The translations under genes were made by a program, and so were the position numbers. DNA of 64,000 bases, from assembly GCA_000799755.1 (NCBI GenBank), contig JUHI01000011.1:124001-188000 (forward strand). Direction: 5' to 3'. Positions 23,738-32,085 of this stretch are shown here, one piece after another. The DNA is from Martinezella tropici (GTDB lineage: Bacteria; Pseudomonadota; Alphaproteobacteria; Rhizobiales; Rhizobiaceae). Every line of letters begins with the position of its first letter. The first letter of the stretch is position 1. The notes below the pieces were generated by a model, which had not been told where the DNA came from, ran no database searches, and saw only the letters and a list, made by a program, of their open reading frames with translations.

Positions 23738-26248
23738 GTGACCCTCTCGAACAGAAATCCCGCGATGGGCGGGAAGCAGGATGCAGGTGGGGCGATGCGG
23801 TACCGCGTTAACGGAAATCAGGAATCAGGACAGGACAACACTGCGGGCAGCTTGCGGCAAAGCCGCTCGCTGGCGATTGTACTCATGGTATCAACCGCGC
23901 TCTGCACCGTTGCTTTCGTGCCGACCCCGTCATTTGCCCAGGCCGCGGAAAAGACCGGTCGCGTTTCATACGACATCGCGCCGCAGCCGTTATCCCAGGC
24001 CCTCGTTCAATTCTCCAAGGTCACGGGCGTCCAGCTGTTCTTCAGCGCCGACCTTGCACGTGGAATAAGCTCCAAGGGTGCCCAGGGATCTCTTACCAGA
24101 ACGGAAGCGTTGCAAAAGATCCTGGCGGGATCGGGTCTCATCTACCATTTCACCAACGCGTCGACGGTGACGATTTCCAAGCCGACAGGCACGGCTACCG
24201 GTTCTGGGGCCGCCGATGGGGCGACGGCGCTTGCTCCCATTGTCGTGCAGGCGGGCAAGGAGAACGGCTTTATCTCCACCAACGGCAGCGTCGCATCGAA
24301 GACGGATATTCCGCTGCTGGAAACGCCGCAATCCGTGCAGGTGGTGACCAAAGCGCAACTCGAAGTTCAAAAGCCGCAGACCGTTCGTCAGGCCATCGCC
24401 TACTCCGCTGGCATCACCACGCCGGATAGCCCGGACAACCGGCTGGACAACTTTCTCATTCGCGGCTTCCAGGTCGATCAATATTACAACGGCCTCAAGC
24501 TGCAGCAGGGAACCTGGAGCGCGCCGAAGGTCGACCCCTTCTTCCTCGACAGTATCGAAGTCCTGCAGGGCCCATCTTCCGTTCTTTATGGTCAGGGTTC
24601 GCCTGGCGGCATTCTCAATCTGGTCGGCAAGAAGCCGACCGATGAGCCGCTTCACGAAATCCAGCTGCAAAGCGGCAGCTACAACCGTGCCCAGGCTGCC
24701 TTCGATTTCAGCGGACCGGTAAACGACGACGGCACGCTGCTCTATCGCCTGACGGGGCTGGGACGCACGACAGGTACGCAGGTCGAAAACCAGCGCGAAG
24801 AGCGCATCGAGATCGCGCCCGCCGTCACGATCAAGCCGGATGAAGACACCAAGCTTACCATCCTCGGCGACTACCTCAACGATCCGAAGGGCGGTTTCTG
24901 GAGCCGTCTGCCGACGACGGGAACACTCGTTCCGACAAGCCTCGGCACCTATTTCCCGACCGACCTCTTCACAGGGGACAAGGATTTCGATCACATGCGC
25001 CGCCAGCAGGAGAGCATCGGCTACGAGTTCGAACATCGTTTCGACGATGTCTGGACCGTCAGGCAGAACCTGCGTTTCCAGCATATGAGCGTCGACTATG
25101 CGGAATTGCAGCCTGCATCGCTCGCCGCCAACGGCCACACGTTGAACCGGACGGCCTACACTGCACAGGAACAGCTCAACACGCTTGGGATCGACAACCA
25201 GGCCGAGGCGGATTTCGACACCGGAGCCGTCGCGCACAAAGCCCTGTTCGGTCTCGATTATCAGTACAAGAACTGGAACAATTTCACCCGCTATGGCGCC
25301 GGACCATCGCTCGATCTCGACAATCCCGACTATACCCAACCGGTCACGACGCCGCCGGTGTTCCAGAATGCGAAGCAGAGGCAAAGCCAATTCGGTCTCT
25401 ACGCACAGGACCAGCTCAAGTTCGACAAATGGGCACTCCTGCTTTCCGCCCGCCAGGATTGGGCAGCGACCGATAGCAATAATTACCTGAACGGCACCAG
25501 CACGAGCCAGAACGATCACGCCTTTACCTGGCGAGCCGGGCTCACCTACCTCTTCGACAATGGCTTCGCGCCCTATGTGAGCTATGCCACCTCCTTCAGC
25601 CCAACGATCGGTGTCGGCCCGACCGGCGACCCCTTCAAGCCGACCACAGGCAAGCAATATGAAGTCGGCTTCAAATATCAGCCGACGGGCTTCGATAGCT
25701 TCATAACCGCTTCACTCTATGATCTGACGCAGCAGAATTACGTGACCCAGACGTTGACGGCGCCGGTCGTCCAGACGCAGGTCGGCGAAATCAGAAGCCG
25801 AGGCGCGCAGGTTTCCGCCGTCGCAAGCCTCACGGACGAGCTCAACGTCACGGCTTCCTACGCCTATCTGGATAACGAGATCTTGAAGGCGAGCGACGGG
25901 ACGGCAGGCAACCGGATTGCTAACCTGCCGGCAAACACCGCCTCGTTGTGGGCTGATTACAAATTCCAGGACGGTGCGGTCGACGGGCTTGGCCTCGGGT
26001 TCGGCGCCCGCTACATCGGCAGCCGCTATACGACCAATGCCAATACCGCGAAGATACCGGACCATATAGTATTCGACGCGGCGCTGAACTACGATCTCGG
26101 GAAACTCTCGAACGAGATGCGCGGAGCCACATTCGCCTTGAACGTATCCAATCTGTTCGACAAGAAGTTCGTCAGCGATTGCACCGCGATCGGCTGCGTC
26201 TACGGCATGCGCCGCACCGTCTTTGCAACGCTCGGGTATAAATGGTGA
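23738..26248 (+). CDS. TonB-dependent siderophore receptor with STN signalling domain
   Basis: An 836-residue outer-membrane receptor. A long leader with a hydrophobic stretch at about residues 47-68 ends in SFAQA. The STN signalling domain (about 80-150; VSYDIAPQPLSQALVQFSKVTG) marks it as a FecA/FpvA-type transducer. The plug starts near residue 190 (LLETPQSVQVVT; later NFLIRGFQVDQYYNG), and the barrel ends GYKW with the aromatic C-terminus. The GTG start is supported by GAGGGAA; in-frame ATGs at 23765 and 23795 are alternatives. With the sigma/anti-sigma pair it forms a surface-signalling system for a ferric siderophore, probably a hydroxamate given the Fhu-like importer next to it. Confidence 0.93.
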   Translation: MTLSNRNPAMGGKQDAGGAMRYRVNGNQESGQDNTAGSLRQSRSLAIVLMVSTALCTVAFVPTPSFAQAAEKTGRVSYDIAPQPLSQALVQFSKVTGVQLFFSADLARGISSKGAQGSLTRTEALQKILAGSGLIYHFTNASTVTISKPTGTATGSGAADGATALAPIVVQAGKENGFISTNGSVASKTDIPLLETPQSVQVVTKAQLEVQKPQTVRQAIAYSAGITTPDSPDNRLDNFLIRGFQVDQYYNGLKLQQGTWSAPKVDPFFLDSIEVLQGPSSVLYGQGSPGGILNLVGKKPTDEPLHEIQLQSGSYNRAQAAFDFSGPVNDDGTLLYRLTGLGRTTGTQVENQREERIEIAPAVTIKPDEDTKLTILGDYLNDPKGGFWSRLPTTGTLVPTSLGTYFPTDLFTGDKDFDHMRRQQESIGYEFEHRFDDVWTVRQNLRFQHMSVDYAELQPASLAANGHTLNRTAYTAQEQLNTLGIDNQAEADFDTGAVAHKALFGLDYQYKNWNNFTRYGAGPSLDLDNPDYTQPVTTPPVFQNAKQRQSQFGLYAQDQLKFDKWALLLSARQDWAATDSNNYLNGTSTSQNDHAFTWRAGLTYLFDNGFAPYVSYATSFSPTIGVGPTGDPFKPTTGKQYEVGFKYQPTGFDSFITASLYDLTQQNYVTQTLTAPVVQTQVGEIRSRGAQVSAVASLTDELNVTASYAYLDNEILKASDGTAGNRIANLPANTASLWADYKFQDGAVDGLGLGFGARYIGSRYTTNANTAKIPDHIVFDAALNYDLGKLSNEMRGATFALNVSNLFDKKFVSDCTAIGCVYGMRRTVFATLGYKW

Positions 26249-27171
26249 GGGGATTCGCAAGGGCGCCGATGGCCGGCATCAGCCGTCGCGCGCTATTGGC
26301 TGGCATTGCAGCCTCTTGGGCAGGCGGCTTCCCCCTGAAAGCTGCCGCCTTACCCGGTCCATCGGCTGGCCCCGTCTCTCGCATTGCTGCGCTGGATTGG
26401 GGGATCGCCGCAACGCTCGTCAGTCTCGGCGTCGTTCCGGTGGGCGTGCCGGCTCCCGCCTGGTATGCCCGCTACGTGGTTGATCCCGTTCTTCCGGATT
26501 CCGTGGTCGATGTGGGTCTGCTGTTTACCCCGAATTTCGAGCTTCTCCAGGCGCTTGCTCCGCAGCTCATCGTCGCAACGCCAATGCTACAACAGGCCGC
26601 GCCTATGCTGCAGCGTATCGCGCCCGTCTACGGCACCACCCTCTTTCAGCCCGCGCCGGACGTGCTGGAAATAGCCGAGAAGGCCACGCTCGGGCTCGCA
26701 GACAGGATCGGCGCTGCCGATGCGGGCAAGCGTCTGGTAGACGCTACCCGAGGCGAGCTGGCCGCCACGACCGAACGCCTCTCCGGCCAAGCGAGCATAC
26801 CTCTGCTCGTCGCAAGCCCGCTGGATAACAGGCATGTGAGCCTCTTCGGTCCCGACAGCCTCTATGGCGGCGTGCTGCGGCGATGCGGGCTGACCAATGC
26901 CGACACGACGATCCGAGGAGAATTCAACATTGTCGGGCTGGAAAAACTCGGAGCCTATGGCGACGCCACCATGATCCTACTCGATAGTCCGGTCATGCCT
27001 GGAATGGCAGCTCGGCTGACGGAAAACCGCCTGTGGCGGACCTTTCCCTTCGTTCGCGAAAGACGGCTGCACCTCCTGCCGGCCGTACTCGGCTCTGGCG
27101 GTCTGCCATCCGCAATGCGCTTCTCACGCCTTCTGACCTCGGCCCTGGGTGAAAAGGGTGATGCGCCATGA
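26242..27171 (+). CDS. Iron-hydroxamate-type ABC transporter substrate-binding protein (FhuD-like)
   Basis: A 309-residue periplasmic protein of the FhuD/FecB class. The N-terminus has a twin-arginine-like motif (SRRALLAGIAASWAGG), so it may be exported by Tat. The fold begins RIAALDWGIAATLVSLGVVPVG, typical of this class, with a long helix connecting two lobes. It overlaps the receptor stop by 7 bp and the permease by 4 bp (ATGA), so the genes form one operon. A start at 26269 (Met before AGISRRALL) is also possible. It would bind the ferric siderophore released into the periplasm and deliver it to the permease. Confidence 0.85.
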   Translation: MVRGFARAPMAGISRRALLAGIAASWAGGFPLKAAALPGPSAGPVSRIAALDWGIAATLVSLGVVPVGVPAPAWYARYVVDPVLPDSVVDVGLLFTPNFELLQALAPQLIVATPMLQQAAPMLQRIAPVYGTTLFQPAPDVLEIAEKATLGLADRIGAADAGKRLVDATRGELAATTERLSGQASIPLLVASPLDNRHVSLFGPDSLYGGVLRRCGLTNADTTIRGEFNIVGLEKLGAYGDATMILLDSPVMPGMAARLTENRLWRTFPFVRERRLHLLPAVLGSGGLPSAMRFSRLLTSALGEKGDAP

Positions 27172-29153
27172 TCTCGACGCAAGACAGGCTTCGCCCGGGC
27201 CCGGCCATTATCGTCGCCGTGCTCTTTGCAGCCGCCATCGTTTCGGCGGCGGCGCGGATTTCCGGCCTGCTACCCTTCCAGGACTGGTGGCAAGTGCTCG
27301 CCAGCCCGGATCTCAATTCCTATACGCAGGTTCTCGTTCACGACAGCGTCCTGCCACGCTTCGTCATCGCCCTCGTCGCGGGCGGTGTGCTCGGCCTGTC
27401 CGGCGTGATCTTTCAGCAGGTGTTGCGCACGCCGCTCGCCGACCCCTCGACGCTCGGCGTCTCGGCGGGCGCCTATCTTGCCCTAGCGGTTGCCGGCCTC
27501 TGGGCGCCAGCACTCGCATCGTCTGCGCGCGAGCTGATTGCCCTTGCCGGCGGCTTGTCGGCTTTTGCGCTCGTCTTCTTGATTGCATGGCCGCATCGCC
27601 TTGCGCCGATATCGCTGATCCTCGCAGGTCTCGTCATCACCTTCGTCTGCGGCGCGATTTCCGCCGCCGTCAGCCTCTCCTACAGCATGGGAATGAGCGG
27701 ACTGTTTGTCTGGGCCAGCGGCTCGCTGACCCAGAACGACTGGTCGGCCGTTTCTCGCCTTGCCCCTTGCGCGGTCGCCGGCGTCCTCGGCGCGGCACTT
27801 CTCGCGCGGCCGCTGAATCTATTGTCGTTGAACGACGAAGGAGCGAGATCGCTTGGCCTGTCGCTTTCCTCCGTGCGCCTGCTGTCGATCGTGCTTGCCG
27901 TCATGCTCGCCGCCTTCACGGTCAGCGCAGTCGGCGTCATCGGCTTCGTCGGTTTTGCAGCACCGTTTATCGCCCGTGCGAGCGGGGCTCGCAGACTGCC
28001 GCAGCGGATGATCGCAAGCACCATCATCGGCGCGATCCTGTTGCTTGCTGCCGACGAGGCCCTGCAGCAAGCCGCTAACTTCATGCGGGAGATACCTGCC
28101 GGTGCCGCGACCGGACTTTTCGGCGCTCCCCTCATCGCCATCTTCCTGGGACGGCTGCGCATCGTGGAAACACCTGCGCCGCCGCCCACGGAACGGCGCA
28201 ATCAGCGTCCCCTTCTCTATCTGGCGCTCACCGCTGCCCTATTGGCGTTGCTAATCTGGATTTCGCTCTCTCTCGGCCCCTCGCTTTCCGGATGGAGCTT
28301 CGCGTCCCCCGCGAAGATGCAATCGCTGCTGGTTTGGCGCTTGCCTCGCCTGGCCGCCGCGGCCGCAGCCGGCATCCTCTTCGCCCTCTCGGGAACGATC
28401 ATCCAGCGCATGACCGGCAATCCGATGGCAAGCCCCGAAGTCATCGGCGTCAGCACCGGCGCTGCCGTCGGTATCCTCCTGCTCGTTCTCTTGGCGCCGG
28501 CCTTCACGCCGCTGACGCAATTGGGAGCAGCCGCTGCCGGTGCCGTCGTCAGCCTCATCACGGTTCTGCTGATGGCGCGGCGCAGCCGTTACAATCCGGA
28601 CCATGTGCTTCTCTTCGGCATCGCGATCAATACGGCGTTTGCGGCGCTGATTGCCGTGCTGCTCGGCACCGGCCTGCCGAAAGTCTACGGCGTCTTGCAG
28701 TGGATGGCGGGCTCCACATACAGCACCACTCCGATGCAGGCCGAAATCGCCGTCACCGTCGCAATCATCGCGCTCCTGATCGCGCCGTTCTTTAGCCGTT
28801 GGCTCGATCTATTGCCGCTGGGCGCTCCATCCTCGAAAGCCCTCGGTCTCAACATATCCGTCAGCCGGACCGCACTCCTGCTCCTGTCCGCCATTACGGC
28901 TGCTGCGGCAACGCTGTTGATCGGCCCGCTCAGTTTCGTCGGCCTGATGGCGCCACACATCGCACGCACACTCGGCTTCCAACGCGCGCTTGCGCACATG
29001 ATCGCCGCGGCAATGGCCGGTGCCGCACTTACGATCCTTGCCGACTTCATCGGGCGTGTCGCGTTGTTTCCGAACCAGTTGCCGGTCGGTATCGTCGCTA
29101 CCCTGATCGGCGGCCCTTATTTCCTCTGGCTGATGCGAAAACAAGTGCACTAA
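27168..29153 (+). CDS. fhuB: Iron-hydroxamate ABC transporter permease, tandem FecCD domains (FhuB-like)
   Basis: A 661-residue membrane protein made of two fused FecCD halves (about residues 1-335 and 340-661), the same organisation and length as E. coli FhuB (about 660 residues). Each half has the family loop GVLGLSGVIFQQVLRTPLADP-like in the first and ILFALSGTIIQRMTGNPMASPE-like in the second, and the coupling sequence GFVGLMAPHIAR-type near the end of each half (GFVGFAAPFIAR and SFVGLMAPHIAR). One chain therefore makes the whole channel. The start overlaps the binding-protein stop, showing translational coupling. Confidence 0.93.
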   Translation: MISTQDRLRPGPAIIVAVLFAAAIVSAAARISGLLPFQDWWQVLASPDLNSYTQVLVHDSVLPRFVIALVAGGVLGLSGVIFQQVLRTPLADPSTLGVSAGAYLALAVAGLWAPALASSARELIALAGGLSAFALVFLIAWPHRLAPISLILAGLVITFVCGAISAAVSLSYSMGMSGLFVWASGSLTQNDWSAVSRLAPCAVAGVLGAALLARPLNLLSLNDEGARSLGLSLSSVRLLSIVLAVMLAAFTVSAVGVIGFVGFAAPFIARASGARRLPQRMIASTIIGAILLLAADEALQQAANFMREIPAGAATGLFGAPLIAIFLGRLRIVETPAPPPTERRNQRPLLYLALTAALLALLIWISLSLGPSLSGWSFASPAKMQSLLVWRLPRLAAAAAAGILFALSGTIIQRMTGNPMASPEVIGVSTGAAVGILLLVLLAPAFTPLTQLGAAAAGAVVSLITVLLMARRSRYNPDHVLLFGIAINTAFAALIAVLLGTGLPKVYGVLQWMAGSTYSTTPMQAEIAVTVAIIALLIAPFFSRWLDLLPLGAPSSKALGLNISVSRTALLLLSAITAAAATLLIGPLSFVGLMAPHIARTLGFQRALAHMIAAAMAGAALTILADFIGRVALFPNQLPVGIVATLIGGPYFLWLMRKQVH

Positions 29154-29250
29154 ACTCAAGAATAATTGTAGCGAGCAGGACCAATCTCTTGCTAGGACGC
29201 ATACGCAGCCATCTGCGGCCGAATGCGGCGAAGTGATAAAGGACGATAAG

Positions 29251-30087
29251 ATGATGACGACTGCCTCTGAAGCACCGCGGCTAGCTCCGGCAGGCGTTTC
29301 GACATTGAATGGCGAGGCGCTCTTCCAGCTCGATGCCGTCTCCTTTGCTATATCGGGGCGCACGCTGCTGCAGCCGCTGAGCCTGTCGCTTGCCCCGCGG
29401 CGCACGGTCGGCCTCATCGGCCACAATGGTTCTGGAAAGTCGACGCTGCTGAAACTGCTGGCACGCCAGCAGCCTCCGGCAAGCGGCTCCATCCGCTTCG
29501 AAGGTAAGCCCTTGGCCGATTGGGGCGATCGCGCTTTTGCCCGCAAGGTCGCCTATCTGCCGCAGGCGACACCAGCGGCGGCCGGCATGCTGGTGCGCGA
29601 ACTCGTGGCGCTCGGGCGTTATCCCTGGCACGGGGCGCTCGGCCGTTTCGGCCAGACCGATCGTGACAAGGTCGAAGAGGCCATGCAGCTCACCGACATC
29701 ACCGGCATGGCCGATCGCCTCGTCGACACGCTTTCCGGCGGCGAGCGCCAGCGCGTCTGGCTTGCCATGCTTGTCGCGCAGGATGCCGAATGCCTGCTGC
29801 TCGACGAGCCCATCTCCGCCCTCGACATCGCGCATCAGATCGAGGTGCTGTCACTGGTCCAGAGCCTCAGCCATGCCAAGGGTCTCGGCGTCGTCGTCGT
29901 CTTGCACGACGTCAATATGGCGGCTCGCTTCTGCGACCACATCATTGCCCTACATTCAGGCAGGATCATCGCCGATGGCCCACCGGAGGATATCCTTACC
30001 TCCGAGAAGCTGCGGGCGATCTACGGCCTCGATATGGATATCGTCCAGCATCCGGCATCCGGGCACCCGATAGCGATACCGGTCTAA
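29251..30087 (+). CDS. fhuC: Iron-siderophore ABC transporter ATP-binding protein (FhuC-like)
   Basis: A 278-residue ATPase with Walker A GHNGSGKST, the Q-loop in AYLPQATPAAAGM, signature LSGGERQR, Walker B CLLLDEPISALD and H-loop VVLHDVNMA. It powers the FhuB-like permease. I choose the ATG at 29251, preceded by AAAGGA; a GTG at 29233 and an adjacent ATG at 29254 are alternatives. A 97-bp gap separates it from the permease, unlike the overlaps earlier in the operon, but no promoter or terminator is clear there. It is the last gene of the iron operon; hairpins follow. Confidence 0.92.
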   Translation: MMTTASEAPRLAPAGVSTLNGEALFQLDAVSFAISGRTLLQPLSLSLAPRRTVGLIGHNGSGKSTLLKLLARQQPPASGSIRFEGKPLADWGDRAFARKVAYLPQATPAAAGMLVRELVALGRYPWHGALGRFGQTDRDKVEEAMQLTDITGMADRLVDTLSGGERQRVWLAMLVAQDAECLLLDEPISALDIAHQIEVLSLVQSLSHAKGLGVVVVLHDVNMAARFCDHIIALHSGRIIADGPPEDILTSEKLRAIYGLDMDIVQHPASGHPIAIPV

Positions 30088-30117
30088 TCGACAGGTTCGC
30101 CGACATATTGGCCGGAG

Positions 30118-30248
30118 ATCTGCCTCTGCCGGCAGATTGCGTTCGTTGGGCATCCCAGCGAACGGTGCGCCTGGAGAAACTCCACCATACAAAGTTTGCC
30201 GTGTCTGCAGGGCCTAAAGCCTTCTGGCGCGCCATCCTGGGATGGCGC
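30118..30248 (+). terminator. Array of three hairpins after the iron-uptake operon
   Basis: Stems are ATCTGCC/GGCAGAT (30118-30124 with 30131-30137), an 11-bp stem with one G-T pair and a 3-nt loop (30140-30150 with 30154-30164), and GCGCCATCC/GGATGGCGC (30229-30237 with 30240-30248). None has a good T-run at once; a short T tract lies at about 30285. They probably end or stabilise the operon mRNA. A small RNA here cannot be excluded. Confidence 0.5.
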
Positions 30249-30302
30249 CAAATACCCGGTCTCTTCGTTTCGTCCTTATTAAGCTTTTTCTAAAAGTCTT
30301 TC

Positions 30303-30331
30303 TTGACAGCAATGCAACCCTTGCTTCTAAT
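30303..30331 (+). promoter_or_regulatory. Sigma-70 type promoter of aspT-aspD
   Basis: TTGACA (30303-30308) is a perfect -35 box, followed after exactly 17 bp by TCTAAT (30326-30331), one base from TATAAT. The aspT start is 39 bp downstream, with GGGGGA as ribosome site. This is the clearest housekeeping promoter in the window. Confidence 0.7.
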
Positions 30332-30369
30332 CCGACCATATCGACGAGACTTGGAAGACGGGGGAACAG

Positions 30370-32058
30370 ATGACGTTTCTAGGGTCTATTTTTCACCAAG
30401 CTCCCGAGATCGCTCTCTTTCTTTCCCTGGCGATCGGATATTGGATCGGCAAGTTCCAGTTCGGCAAGTTCCAGCTTGGCGGTGTAGCAGGATCACTTCT
30501 GGTTGCCGTCGTCCTCAGCCAGATCGGCATCACCATCGACAACGGCATCAAGACAGTGCTGTTTGCCCTCTTCATCTATGCCGTCGGTTTCGAGAGCGGG
30601 CCGCAATTCTTCCGCTCGCTGGGGCGCCAGTCGATCCGCGAGATCTTGATGGCTGCCGTGCTTGCGATCAGCGGCCTTCTGACCGTCATCGTGCTTTCCA
30701 AAATGTTCGGGCTCGACAAGGGGCTCGCAGCGGGCGTGGCGGCCGGCGGACTGACGCAATCGGCCATCATCGGCACGGCAAGTTCGGCGATCGGCAAACT
30801 CGGCCTGGCCGCCGATGAGGCGCAGCGCCTGCAGGCGAATGTCGCCATCGGCTATGCCGTAACCTATATTTTCGGCTCGTTCGGCGCGATCATCGTCTGC
30901 GTCAACATCCTTCCCTGGTTCATGGGTCGCGGCATCCGCGACGACGCGGTCAAGGCCGAGGCGGCCCTTCTGGCCGGAGCCAAGCTTTACGGCACCGGTG
31001 AGGCTGCCGCCTTGCCTGACCTTGTGGGGCGCCTTTTCCAGGTCCGGGAAGCCGCCGGTCGCTCGATCGCCGAAATCGAGACGGGCGCAGGCGCAGGCTC
31101 CACCATCGCCATCGAAAGGGTCAAACGCGCCGGAACGATCATCGGCGTCGAACCGGATCTGAAGCTGCAGGCCGACGATATCGTGCTCGTGGTCGGGCGG
31201 CGCGCCGGGGTCGTCGAAATGGCGGCAGCGATCGGACCGGAGCTGCAATCGTCCGAAGGGATGGACATGGTGGTGACGACCCAGGATGTCGTGATCGCCA
31301 ACAAGGACTTTGCCGGCCATACGGTGGCCGAAATCATCGAAGCGACGAAGGACTTGCGTCACGGTGTCTTCGTCCTGCAGGTCAAACGCGGCGGAAGTCC
31401 GCTCAATTTGCTCGCTGACACCCGCATCGCCGCCGGCGACGTGGTAACTATCCACGGGCTTCGTGAGGATCTGCAGCGCATCGCCAAGCAGGTCGGCACG
31501 GTCATCGTTCCGAGCGACAAGACGGATTTCGTGTTTCACGGACTTGGGATCGTGGTCGGCCTGCTCGTCGGGCTTCTGGTTCTGCGCATCGGCTCGATCC
31601 CGTTGACGCTCGGCAGCGGCGGCGGCGCATTGCTCGCAGGCCTCGTCTTCGGCTGGTATCGCAGCCGCAACATGGCGATCGGCAACATGCCGACGGGAGC
31701 TTCCACATTGCTGCGCGATCTCGGCCTTGCCGGCTTCGTCGCTGTTGTCGGGCTGCAATCCGGGCAACAGGCGGTGAGCACGATCGCGCAAAGCGGAATT
31801 TCGCTGTTCCTGATCGGCGTGGTCGTCACCATCCTGCCACTCATCATCACCATGCTCTTCGGGCGCTACGTGCTGCGCTATGACAACACGGCGATCTTTG
31901 CCGGTGCCCTTTCGGGCTCGCGCAGCGCCAACCCGGCCTTCGGCGAAATTCTCGACAAGGCCGGCAACAGCGTTCCCACCACGCCCTTCGCTATAACCTA
32001 TGCGCTGGCCAATGTCTTCCTGACGCTGCTTGGCCCCCTCGTCGTCGCCTTCGTCTGA
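30370..32058 (+). CDS. aspT: Aspartate:alanine antiporter
   Basis: A 562-residue membrane exchanger of the AAE family. Two hydrophobic halves (about residues 1-185 and 385-562; AspT-type repeats with GYWIGKFQFG early and GSGGGALLAGLVFGW in the second half) flank a hydrophilic centre with two TrkA-C (RCK-C) domains (about residues 205-375). It exchanges external aspartate for internal alanine; each cycle with AspD decarboxylation consumes a proton and generates proton-motive force. Known AspT proteins have about 543 residues, close to this. The gene lies 27 bp before aspD, which confirms the assignment. Confidence 0.92.
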   Translation: MTFLGSIFHQAPEIALFLSLAIGYWIGKFQFGKFQLGGVAGSLLVAVVLSQIGITIDNGIKTVLFALFIYAVGFESGPQFFRSLGRQSIREILMAAVLAISGLLTVIVLSKMFGLDKGLAAGVAAGGLTQSAIIGTASSAIGKLGLAADEAQRLQANVAIGYAVTYIFGSFGAIIVCVNILPWFMGRGIRDDAVKAEAALLAGAKLYGTGEAAALPDLVGRLFQVREAAGRSIAEIETGAGAGSTIAIERVKRAGTIIGVEPDLKLQADDIVLVVGRRAGVVEMAAAIGPELQSSEGMDMVVTTQDVVIANKDFAGHTVAEIIEATKDLRHGVFVLQVKRGGSPLNLLADTRIAAGDVVTIHGLREDLQRIAKQVGTVIVPSDKTDFVFHGLGIVVGLLVGLLVLRIGSIPLTLGSGGGALLAGLVFGWYRSRNMAIGNMPTGASTLLRDLGLAGFVAVVGLQSGQQAVSTIAQSGISLFLIGVVVTILPLIITMLFGRYVLRYDNTAIFAGALSGSRSANPAFGEILDKAGNSVPTTPFAITYALANVFLTLLGPLVVAFV

Positions 32059-32085
32059 CATGCTCCACCGAGCAAGGAGAGAACC

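Noticed and set aside
23990..25657. A 555-codon minus-strand frame inside the TonB receptor gene
   Set aside because: It lies wholly within a receptor with full STN, plug and barrel features and has no ribosome site or motif of its own.
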